Assembly (NCBI GenBank): GCA_964523945.1
Contig: CAZGBU010000039.1
Location: 1-17,292, forward strand
DNA length: 17,292 bases
Reading direction: 5' to 3'
Origin: CAKTOF01 sp964523945
GTDB lineage: Bacteria; Bacillota; Clostridia; Oscillospirales; Oscillospiraceae
The notes beneath the pieces are model-generated. The model had not been told where the DNA came from. It did not search any database and was given only the letters and a program-made list of their open reading frames with translations. Each line of letters opens with the position of its first letter. Position 1 is the stretch's first letter. A program made the translations under genes and the position numbers. Positions 1 through 6,052 of the stretch are shown here, piece after piece.

Positions 1-209
1 AAAACTACAAAATTTCTTCGGCGTTTTCTTACAATTTCAAATCGGCGTTGACAGCATTCCTGCTCGATTTTCTGCCAGGCGGCCAGGTGATGCAGGAGGC
101 ATCTTTCGCCATCGAGAAGCCGGGGCTGCTGATGGGCTATTCACTGATCATCCTTGTGGTGGCCAGTGCGGTTGGCATAATCCTGTTTCGACGGAAAGAT
201 TTGAAATAA
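1..209 (+). CDS. ABC-2 type transporter permease, C-terminal fragment
   Basis: The reading frame is open from base 3 to a TAA at 207-209 and gives the last 68 residues of a protein whose start lies outside the window. The visible part has a loop containing FLLDFLPGG, one hydrophobic helix (about GLLMGYSLIILVVASAVGII) and a basic cytoplasmic end, FRRKDLK. A final helix followed by a short Arg/Lys tail is typical of ABC-2 permeases of the lantibiotic-immunity or bacitracin-export type. The histidine kinase gene begins 48 bases downstream on the same strand, an arrangement usual for peptide-antibiotic sensing and export modules; the ATPase and response regulator would lie upstream. The family call rests on the C-terminus and context only. 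Confidence 0.6.
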   Translation, partial: NYKISSAFSYNFKSALTAFLLDFLPGGQVMQEASFAIEKPGLLMGYSLIILVVASAVGIILFRRKDLK

Positions 210-257
210 GCGCCGCGTCCCGTGCCGGGCACGCCGGTGCGGAAGGAGACGGTTGCG

Positions 258-1156
258 GTGACATTGCTGGTTGTGCTCTGTCTGGGGCTTGCAGTGGTGT
301 GCGTTGTGCTGGCAGGGTGGATCGCTTCACTGCACGGGGCTGCCCGGCAGATCACGCGCGAGCTGCAGGAAAAGCTGGAGCTGGATACCAATACCCTGAT
401 CTCATTGAATTGAATGCCGGCGACCGGCAGATGCGCCGGCTTGCCGAGTCGCTGAACGGGCAGCTGCGGCAGCTCCGGCGCGAGCGCCGGCGGCTGCAGA
501 GCGGTGACCTCGAGCTGCGTGAAGCGTTGACCAATGTTGCCCATGACCTGCGCACGCCGCTGACTGCGATCCGCGGCTACCTCGACCTGATGCACCGCCT
601 GTCACTGCCGGAAGACGCTGCGCAATATCTGGCCGTGATCGACAACCGTGTCGAGGCATTGCGGCTGTGTACAGAGGAGCTGTTTTCCTACACGCTTGCC
701 GCTTCTGTGCCGCCGCCGGAATCATACGGGCCGGTCAGCCTGAACGGTGCGATTGAAGAGAGCCTGTCGGCCTATTATGCGTCGCTGATGGGCTGCGGCA
801 TTGTACCGTCGGTCTCGCTGCCGGATCAGCCGGTTATGCGGCGCGTCGACCGCAATGCGCTCTCACGCATCCTGAGCAATATTCTCAGCAATGCGATCAA
901 ATACTCCGACGGCGATTTGGACGTTACGCTGACCAGGGACGGCAGGATTACCTGCTCGAATGCGGCCTCCAGGCTTGATGAGGTAACCGTCGGCAAGCTG
1001 TTTGACCGGTTCTATACGGTTGAGAGCGGCAGAAAATCGACCGGGCTGGGGCTCTCCATCGCGCGAATGCTGACCGAGCAGATGAGCGGCAGCATCGGCG
1101 CCGATTATGACGGCGGCCGCCTGCGCATCACCATTTTCTTTCCTGCTGAATCCTGA
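258..1156 (+). pseudogene. Sensor histidine kinase, frameshifted near its N-terminus
   Basis: This is a small membrane sensor kinase broken by a frameshift. The likely start is the GTG at 258, nine bases after AAGGAG (243-248); the earlier ATG at 222 has no ribosome site. The first frame encodes one membrane helix and a linker and stops at TGA 411-413. The next frame then carries the kinase without a gap. Removing one copy of a tandem TTGAA at 405-414 restores a single 297-residue protein reading ...LISLNAGDRQMRRL..., with H94 in the H-box (NVAHDLRTPLTAI), N210 in the N-box (NILSNAIKYSD), an F-box (LFDRFYTVE) and a G2 box (STGLGLS). The G1 box is not obvious, which fits the subfamily of kinases paired with lantibiotic-type ABC transporters. 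As written, only a 51-codon peptide is made. An ATG at 431 could in principle restart a soluble kinase core, but has no good ribosome site. Alternatives are strain-level phase change or sequence error. Confidence 0.82.
405..414 (+). repeat. Tandem 5-base duplication (TTGAA x2) causing the kinase frameshift
   Basis: Bases 405-409 and 410-414 are identical (TTGAA). The duplication adds five bases inside the kinase linker, moves the frame and exposes TGA at 411-413. Deleting one copy gives an uninterrupted kinase. A two-copy short repeat fits replication slippage. Confidence 0.85.
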
Positions 1157-1158
1157 AA

Positions 1159-1189
1159 AGCCGCGCCGGAGCTTTGCTCCGGCGCGGCT
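1159..1189. terminator. Bidirectional terminator between converging genes
   Basis: A perfect 14-bp stem (AGCCGCGCCGGAGC and its complement) surrounds a TTT loop, starting two bases after the kinase stop and ending 16 bases before the stop of the opposing DUF4317 gene. On the minus strand the stem is followed by a CTTTTC run; on the plus strand the T content is poorer. It probably serves mainly the minus-strand gene and also blocks read-through from the kinase. Confidence 0.8.
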
Positions 1190-1205
1190 CTATGTATTGC
1201 ATTTG

Positions 1206-2351
1206 TCAGGGGGCCGGCGGCTCTTCGAGGTGGATATTGACGCCGTTTACTTCTACGCCGCCCTCGGCGTGTATCATGATGTACGTTTCCTCCCCGATCG
1301 TACGCGTCTCAATCAACCCGCTGCGCTCGGGATTGATGCGGATGACCACGTCGGGGGTGCGCACCTCAAAGTGCCCCGTGTCAACCAGATTGGCGGGGCT
1401 GAGCGCAGCGTCCGCACCAAACTGCGCGTCATAGGCGGCAAGGAAGCGCCCGCGCGCCTCGTCGGGCACGCCGCAGGCTTCCAGCACGCCGCGTACTTCG
1501 CGCTTTGAGAGCGTCAGCGGCTCCGGATCGCGGCTGGCCTTGTGCTCCGCGATCCGGTCGCTGAGCTGCGCGTGTACCGCGCGCACAAGGCGCAGATCAC
1601 ACTCACCGGCCAGTGTGTCGGAGAGCATAGAGCAGAACGCCTCTTTCTGCGCGTCGGCCGGCATCGGCGGCTCCACACCGAACAGCGGCGCAAACAGCTC
1701 TGCGTGGTTTTCTGCGGCGGAGTGGGTGTAATAGAGGGCACCATAAAGATTGGTTGCACGACTGTCAAAGGCAGGAAAGAGAAAACCCAACTCCGGCGCG
1801 CCGAGCACCCAGTCCGGCCGGCGGCGGCGGAATGTGCCGGTGTCCGCATCATAGTGCAGCGCGGGCTTGGTCAGCTTGACCAGGCAGACAGCGCACAGCA
1901 CATGCGGGAACACCGTCTCCGATGCATCCTCCAGTCGGGCACCGTCCTTGCCGCGAAATGGCACGTCGTAGCTGTCGTGCGCGAGCAGAATGGCGTAGTT
2001 GCCCTCCCACTGCAGCGCGTCTACCAAAGAGCGGTAAAATGCGTCCAGCACGTTGGTGTCCTTGAGCGCCGTATCACGCAGCGCCATCAGCCGCTGGTGT
2101 GCCTCGCCGCTGGCAACCTGCTGGGTTGGGAAGCTGATCTCAAGCAGGTTCTTGCCCAGCCCGCCGGTCAGCACCCGGCGCAGCAGCGCCAGAAACTTGT
2201 CCGATTCTTCTTCCTCCATGTCCAGCAGCGGCTGGTCAAACCGGGCGACGATTTCTTTGCTTTCATTGACATAACACCCGCAAATGTGCGTGATGCCGTT
2301 CTTTTCCGGACGGAGCCGCCGCCGCAGCTCCGAAATCTCCTTTTCGTTCAT
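1206..2351 (-). CDS. DUF4317 family protein
   Basis: This 381-residue protein starts MNEKEISELRRRLRPEKNGI and continues with THICGCYVN and a phrase near FPTQQV, which match my memory of DUF4317, a family of unknown function common in Clostridia. No signal peptide or membrane helix is visible, so it is probably cytoplasmic. The start at 2351 is chosen because GAGGT precedes it by a few bases; a longer frame reaches back to 2444 but would cross the upstream gene's stop and the promoter. The sequence is acidic with several Cys residues but no catalytic motif I can name. The upstream acetyltransferase gene ends 58 bases away on the same strand, so co-transcription is possible, although a separate -10 element lies in between. 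Function unknown. Confidence 0.8.
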   Translation of the reverse strand: MNEKEISELRRRLRPEKNGITHICGCYVNESKEIVARFDQPLLDMEEEESDKFLALLRRVLTGGLGKNLLEISFPTQQVASGEAHQRLMALRDTALKDTNVLDAFYRSLVDALQWEGNYAILLAHDSYDVPFRGKDGARLEDASETVFPHVLCAVCLVKLTKPALHYDADTGTFRRRRPDWVLGAPELGFLFPAFDSRATNLYGALYYTHSAAENHAELFAPLFGVEPPMPADAQKEAFCSMLSDTLAGECDLRLVRAVHAQLSDRIAEHKASRDPEPLTLSKREVRGVLEACGVPDEARGRFLAAYDAQFGADAALSPANLVDTGHFEVRTPDVVIRINPERSGLIETRTIGEETYIMIHAEGGVEVNGVNIHLEEPPAP

Positions 2352-2408
2352 GGTAACCTCGCGGTAAACAGAATTTTGCGGCGGCCATCCGGGCACACCG
2401 CAGGGATC

Positions 2409-2417
2409 ATTATAGCA
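2409..2417 (-). promoter_or_regulatory. Extended -10 promoter element for the DUF4317 gene
   Basis: Read on the minus strand this is TGC-TATAAT, a perfect extended -10, about 58 bases before the DUF4317 start. A TTGACG lies upstream (2439-2444) but at 24 bases, too far for a classical -35, so recognition would rely on the extended -10. The TAA stop of the acetyltransferase gene lies within this -10 hexamer. Confidence 0.5.
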
Positions 2418-2910
2418 TATCGGACGGGCGAATTCCAGCGTCAAAGGACGTGCGGTCTGCGCGGCGCGTCAGCTCCATCACGAAGTTGGTCAGGCTGACG
2501 CCGCGCCGCAGCACCTGCTGCGCACGGATCACACGATAACCCCGCAATTCAAAAAATGGCCGTGCAGTGATCGATGCGTGGGTTGTAATTGTACCGGGTA
2601 CTGCCTGTTCGAGCTGGTCACAGATCGCGCTGGCGATCCCCTCGCGCTGGTGTGCGGCATGGACGAAGAGTCGGTCGAGATAACCGCCCGGGTCTATATC
2701 GCCAAAACCAAGTATGGTTTCGCCGGAAACGGCGACAATACTGATATGCGATAAAAATGAGCGGTTCCATTGTGCCAGGTCTGTCCCGCCGGGCGCCCAG
2801 GCGGCAAGCTGCTCCGGTGTATAGTCCTTTGCATTGACGCTGTGCACCGTCTGGTAAAACAGCGCTGCGAGTGCTTCGCAGTCGGATGGCTGGTAGCTGC
2901 GCAGGATCAT
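2410..2910 (-). CDS. GNAT-family N-acetyltransferase
   Basis: This 166-residue protein matches the length and layout of GNAT acetyltransferases, which move an acetyl group from acetyl-CoA to an amine. It opens with MILRSYQPSDCEALAALFYQ, typical of the first strand and helix. The central strand (ILGFGDIDPGGYLDRLFVH) leads into the acetyl-CoA pyrophosphate-binding turn HQREGIA (87-93, the Q/R-x-x-G-x-A motif), and the C-terminal part contains the ARPFFELRGYRV strand-helix seen in YafP-like members. The start at 2910 has a strong GGAGGT site. The substrate cannot be told from sequence. It runs opposite to pgsA, with about 126 bases between the two starts. Confidence 0.88.
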   Translation of the reverse strand: MILRSYQPSDCEALAALFYQTVHSVNAKDYTPEQLAAWAPGGTDLAQWNRSFLSHISIVAVSGETILGFGDIDPGGYLDRLFVHAAHQREGIASAICDQLEQAVPGTITTHASITARPFFELRGYRVIRAQQVLRRGVSLTNFVMELTRRADRTSFDAGIRPSDML

Positions 2911-2958
2911 TGGAACCTCCTGTTGCCCGTCACACAGCCGGCTGGAAAAACAGACGGA

Positions 2959-2987
2959 TTGCGGGACCGGACAAATTATGCTATAAT
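2959..2987 (+). promoter_or_regulatory. Sigma-A-type promoter for pgsA
   Basis: TTGCGG (2959-2964) and TATAAT (2982-2987) are separated by exactly 17 bases, and TG at 2979-2980 makes an extended -10. It lies 50 bases before the pgsA start and within the region divergent from the acetyltransferase. Confidence 0.75.
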
Positions 2988-3036
2988 TTTTCTACAGCGT
3001 TGTGCGCTGGAGAATGACGAGGTGGAAAACAGGCAC

Positions 3037-3606
3037 ATGATTCGAGACAGGCTGACCAAACAACAGATTCTGACCATTCCAAACGCGATGAGCATGTTCC
3101 GGCTGCTGCTGATTCCGGTCTATCTATGGCTGTACAGCGTCAAAGAGAACGTCACGGCATCGGTTGCGGTCGTGGTATTGAGCGCGCTGACTGATGTGTT
3201 TGATGGGAAAATTGCGCGCCATTTCAACATGGTGTCTGATTTCGGCAAGGTACTCGACCCGCTGGCCGACAAGCTGACGCAGGCTGCGGTGATGCTCAGC
3301 CTGTGTATGCGCTACCGGGCGCTGTGGGTGCTGTTCGGGCTCTTCGCGGGCAAGGAGCTGATCGTGCTGGTGATGGGCGGCATTGTCCTGAAAAAAACCG
3401 ATACGATCAACGGCGCGAAGTGGTATGGTAAGCTCGGCACTGTCGTACTCGAGGTGTCGCTGCTGGCGCTGCTGCTGTTCCCGCGAATGCCGGAGCGTGT
3501 GTCGCAGGCAATCATTCTGGTGTGCGGCGCGATGATGCTGTTTGTGTTGGTCATGTACCTGCTCTTTTATCTGCGGCTGCTGCGCGCGGCACAGAACGAT
3601 TCGTAA
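3037..3606 (+). CDS. pgsA: CDP-diacylglycerol-glycerol-3-phosphate 3-phosphatidyltransferase (PgsA)
   Basis: PgsA is an integral membrane enzyme that joins CDP-diacylglycerol and glycerol-3-phosphate to make phosphatidylglycerolphosphate, the committed step to phosphatidylglycerol. The 189-residue protein has the family's complete CDP-alcohol phosphotransferase motif: D53, D56-G57, A60-R61, G70, D74 and D78 (DVFDGKIAR...DFGKVLDPLAD), with several hydrophobic helices around it. Length and the opening LTIPNAMSMFRLLLIPV are typical of PgsA. The ATG at 3037 is used: it follows GAGGTGG by about 11 bases, and a longer frame back to 2770 would start upstream of the promoter. It is transcribed alone between its own promoter and terminator. 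Its product is the precursor of the lipid that lipoteichoic acid synthases consume, and such an enzyme is encoded at 9745-11892. Confidence 0.93.
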   Translation: MIRDRLTKQQILTIPNAMSMFRLLLIPVYLWLYSVKENVTASVAVVVLSALTDVFDGKIARHFNMVSDFGKVLDPLADKLTQAAVMLSLCMRYRALWVLFGLFAGKELIVLVMGGIVLKKTDTINGAKWYGKLGTVVLEVSLLALLLFPRMPERVSQAIILVCGAMMLFVLVMYLLFYLRLLRAAQNDS

Positions 3607-3613
3607 AAGATTT

Positions 3614-3644
3614 CCGCCGCCGGCTGAGCCGGCGGCGGCTTTTT
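3614..3644 (+). terminator. Rho-independent terminator after pgsA
   Basis: An 11-bp GC stem (CCGCCGCCGGC / GCCGGCGGCGG) with a TGA loop is followed by CTTTTT, beginning 7 bases after the pgsA stop and just ahead of the converging gene's stop codon. Confidence 0.88.
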
Positions 3645-3649
3645 GTGGC

Positions 3650-4792
3650 TTACCGCCAGCTTTTGCGGCTGACGATCAAAAGAATCACCAGCAGCACTGC
3701 CGCTGCCCCGGCCAGGCAGCAGGCGGCGACCAGAAGCCAGTCCACTCCGCCGGGATCGCTGACATCAGCGCTCTGTGCCGGCGGATCTGCCGGCACCGCA
3801 GGATCAACGGCGTCGGATTCCGTATTGTCTGGGTCTGTCTCCGGCAGCTCCTCGACTGTGATCGGTGCAGATCCCGTCTGCTCCGATTCCGTTGACGTTT
3901 CCGGCTCCGCGGCCTCGGCCTGCTCTGGTTCTTCGCTTTCAATCGGCTCTGCCGGCGCCTCCAGCTCTTCTTCCGGCTGTGCCAGCCAGGTCTGGTAGAG
4001 CGAATACTCGGTCAGCAGCTCAGCCAGCCGCCCGAGCACGATCTCGCCGTTTCCGACGTTTTCCGTATAAGCGGCCAGCAGAATCGGTTCCGGTGTGTAA
4101 ATGATGCCGACATCGCAGATTACCTCTTCAAAGTAGCCGTATTTCTGCGCAATTTCATAGTCCGTGACATAGCGCCTGAAATACTGCCCCGGCATTGCCT
4201 GCTTCAGGTAGCCGATCAGCTCGGTGTAATCGTCTGCGTTGTCATACAGCCGCTGCAGTACGGCGAGCATATAAGCTGAATTGATATAATTGTCCACATA
4301 GTAGATGTACTCGTATTCCTGGTCGCAGAACTGCGTCATGATTTCGCGGTATTCCCGGAACGTACCGAGGTTGTAGAGCATTGCGATCGACATCTCATTG
4401 TTGGAGTTCACGATGCTTTCGTAGTGCATGGTCGGCAGGCTGTAGCCGTCGATTACAGCATCCGATGCGATGCGTCCCTCGCGCTCCATGTCGTAGTAGA
4501 CCATGTTCAGCGGCAGCTTATAGGTGCTGGCTGCTTTGCGGAAGACCATCTCCGCGAAGTGGTATGTCTCGCCGGTGCCGGTCGAGTAGAACGACATGGA
4601 AAAGTTCTGCTCGTTCAGACCATATTCCGTCATGAACTGTGTCAGGATCCCGTCGAGCGTCTGATGCGCAAAGTCATACTGCGCAGCGATCTCGCCCGGC
4701 GCGTAAGTTTCCGGCAGCTCTGCCGCGCTGCACAGCGGCGCGCATAGGATCAGCGCGGCGAGCAGCAGCGCGGCAATCCGGATTCGTCTCAC
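3650..4792 (-). CDS. Secreted, membrane-anchored serine hydrolase of the class A beta-lactamase fold
   Basis: This 380-residue envelope protein has a signal peptide (RRIRIAALLLAALILCAPLCSAA), an extracellular catalytic-like domain (about 25-265), a Pro/Glu/Ser-rich linker (272-348) and one C-terminal membrane helix (351-374) ending SRKSWR. In the domain I see the active-site S-x-x-K as S89-T90-Y91-K92, a likely SDN equivalent at S130-N131-N132, and KYG (217-219) where class A enzymes have KTG, followed by the expected strand CDVGIIYTPEPILLAAY. This suggests a beta-lactamase or D,D-peptidase relative acting on peptidoglycan, possibly altered in activity. The GTG at 4790-4792 is the start: GGGGGG lies 7 bases upstream, and the ATG at 4826-4824 overlaps the promoter's -10, so it cannot be in the transcript. 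Substrate unproven. Confidence 0.78.
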   Translation of the reverse strand: MRRIRIAALLLAALILCAPLCSAAELPETYAPGEIAAQYDFAHQTLDGILTQFMTEYGLNEQNFSMSFYSTGTGETYHFAEMVFRKAASTYKLPLNMVYYDMEREGRIASDAVIDGYSLPTMHYESIVNSNNEMSIAMLYNLGTFREYREIMTQFCDQEYEYIYYVDNYINSAYMLAVLQRLYDNADDYTELIGYLKQAMPGQYFRRYVTDYEIAQKYGYFEEVICDVGIIYTPEPILLAAYTENVGNGEIVLGRLAELLTEYSLYQTWLAQPEEELEAPAEPIESEEPEQAEAAEPETSTESEQTGSAPITVEELPETDPDNTESDAVDPAVPADPPAQSADVSDPGGVDWLLVAACCLAGAAAVLLVILLIVSRKSWR

Positions 4793-4823
4793 AAGGCATC
4801 CCCCCGGGATTTCGCTTTTCTCC

Positions 4824-4852
4824 ATTGTAGCACAGCCTGTCCGCTGTGACAA
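4824..4852 (-). promoter_or_regulatory. Promoter of the serine-hydrolase gene
   Basis: On the minus strand TTGTCA (4852-4847) and TACAAT (4829-4824) are 17 bases apart, with a TG extension before the -10. Expected transcription starts roughly 7 bases further on, leaving a short leader to the GTG start at 4792. Confidence 0.75.
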
Positions 4853-4920
4853 GAAAGCCGCATTAGCAAAACGCATTACAAAAGCCGTATCTTTTTCAGA
4901 TTCCTGTATAAGCATCCTGC

Positions 4921-4949
4921 TTGTTTTTTTGCTGCAGAGCCGATATACT
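4921..4949 (+). promoter_or_regulatory. Promoter of the flavodoxin-like gene
   Basis: TTGTTT (4921-4926) and TATACT (4944-4949) are separated by 17 bases and lie 45 bases before the start codon. Together with the minus-strand promoter at 4824-4852 this makes a divergent promoter region of about 200 bases. Confidence 0.6.
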
Positions 4950-4994
4950 AAATTCGTACGTAATCATACGGAGTGAAACGAAAGGAGCGATACC

Positions 4995-5918
4995 ATGAAG
5001 AAACGCAAAGCAGTCGTGCTCTACGGCAGCCTGACAGGCAACACCGAGATGGTGGGTAAGGCATTTGCCGAAGTTTTGGAAGAATACGGATTTGAGACGC
5101 GCTGCGAGAAGCTCGTCGCCGGCAAGGATTGGTCGAATGATCCGGTCTATTTCTGGGAATACGACATCGTGGTGTTGGGTTCCCTGATTGTCGCAGGTCT
5201 TCCGTATAAAGAAGTCTATCAGCTTCTGGGCCTGCAGGGTAACCGCACCATTATGGGCAAGAGCCTTGGACCTCCGAAGGACGGCGAGGAGCCGGATCCG
5301 GAGAAAAATCCGATGGGCCGTCTGAATCTGCATTCCGGTATCCCCGGACTGGTTGCACCGTCTGTTGCGACCGGCTCGCCCGGCGCCAAGGGCGACAATC
5401 TGCCGACGATCTACGGCGTGGTCTATGCGACCTATGGCGGCAGTGGCGTCGGTCCCCCGGAGTGCTACGGCTCGCTGGAGGTTATGGAAGAGCTGCTGCG
5501 TGTCAACGGCGTGCGAACCGTCGGCAAATTTGCCTGCCCTGGCAAGGAGATGCGCCATGAGGCCGTCGACGGCCTGGCGAAAGACTTCAATACGAACATT
5601 GCCGATGTGCAGGCGATGCTCCAGCGCTGGAGTCTGGACCCCAATGCCGAGGAATTCCAGAAGATGGGCAAGGAGAAAACCGACCTGATCGCAAAGTACA
5701 TGAATGCGGAAGACGATTATTCCATGCTCGAGGGCAACGATCCGCTGGGCATCGGCAAACCCGGTTCCACATTCTGGCACTATGACAGCGGCAAGCGTCC
5801 GAGCCAGCGCGATCTGACCAAGGCGAAAATCTTCATGGCGGAAATTATTGAGGACTACTTCCTCACAACGACGGGCGATCCCCGCCCGCCCTATGCGATG
5901 TATACCTGCATCAGCTGA
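4995..5918 (+). CDS. Long flavodoxin-like protein, function unknown
   Basis: The 307-residue protein begins with a flavodoxin strand and phosphate loop: KAVVLYGSLTGNTEMVGKA (loop at about 11-16, S-x-T-G-N-T), the FMN phosphate-binding signature. A second strand IVVLGSLIVAGLP (about 58-70) and a third, YGVVYATYGGSGVGPPECY (about 139-157), sit where the isoalloxazine-contacting loops of flavodoxins lie. Ordinary flavodoxins have about 140-180 residues; here a Pro/Gly-rich insert (about 90-135) and a C-terminal extension of roughly 100 residues, ending YAMYTCIS, are added. It probably binds FMN and moves electrons in the cytoplasm, but the partner is not visible. The start is fixed by AAAGGAG 7 bases upstream. 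It is a one-gene unit with its own promoter and terminator. I do not recognise a named family for the full length. Confidence 0.75.
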   Translation: MKKRKAVVLYGSLTGNTEMVGKAFAEVLEEYGFETRCEKLVAGKDWSNDPVYFWEYDIVVLGSLIVAGLPYKEVYQLLGLQGNRTIMGKSLGPPKDGEEPDPEKNPMGRLNLHSGIPGLVAPSVATGSPGAKGDNLPTIYGVVYATYGGSGVGPPECYGSLEVMEELLRVNGVRTVGKFACPGKEMRHEAVDGLAKDFNTNIADVQAMLQRWSLDPNAEEFQKMGKEKTDLIAKYMNAEDDYSMLEGNDPLGIGKPGSTFWHYDSGKRPSQRDLTKAKIFMAEIIEDYFLTTTGDPRPPYAMYTCIS

Positions 5919-5935
5919 TCATGGAATCCATGCGG

Positions 5936-5962
5936 CCCCCGGCGTGCATACGCCGGGGGTTT
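5936..5962 (+). terminator. Terminator after the flavodoxin-like gene
   Basis: A perfect 10-bp stem (CCCCCGGCGT / ACGCCGGGGG) with a GCAT loop is followed by a short TTTC tract, 17 bases after the stop. The weak T tract suggests leaky termination. Confidence 0.7.
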
Positions 5963-5986
5963 CGCATCTTCCCGGCGCTTTGATGG

Positions 5987-6015
5987 TTGCCTTTTTGCGC
6001 GAAGTGTGGCAAAAT
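5987..6015 (+). promoter_or_regulatory. Probable promoter of the ABC exporter operon
   Basis: TTGCCT (5987-5992) and CAAAAT (6010-6015) are 17 bases apart, and TG at 6007-6008 gives an extended -10. It lies 37 bases before the first exporter start. Confidence 0.5.
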
Positions 6016-6052
6016 GATTGTCGGTTTCAAAAGAGGAGAGAGGAGGCTGCGT

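Noticed and set aside
399..415. Programmed ribosomal frameshift in the kinase gene
   Set aside because: No X-XXY-YYZ slippery heptamer or downstream stimulator is apparent. The tandem TTGAA duplication explains the shift more simply.
1542..2498. 318-codon open frame on the plus strand
   Set aside because: It is antisense to DUF4317 and the end of the acetyltransferase gene, with no initiation signal and no recognisable domain.
4896..5780. 294-codon open frame on the minus strand
   Set aside because: It lies antisense to the flavodoxin-like gene, has no ribosome site, and its translation is low-quality His/Arg/Ala-rich sequence typical of an opposite-strand shadow in GC-rich DNA.
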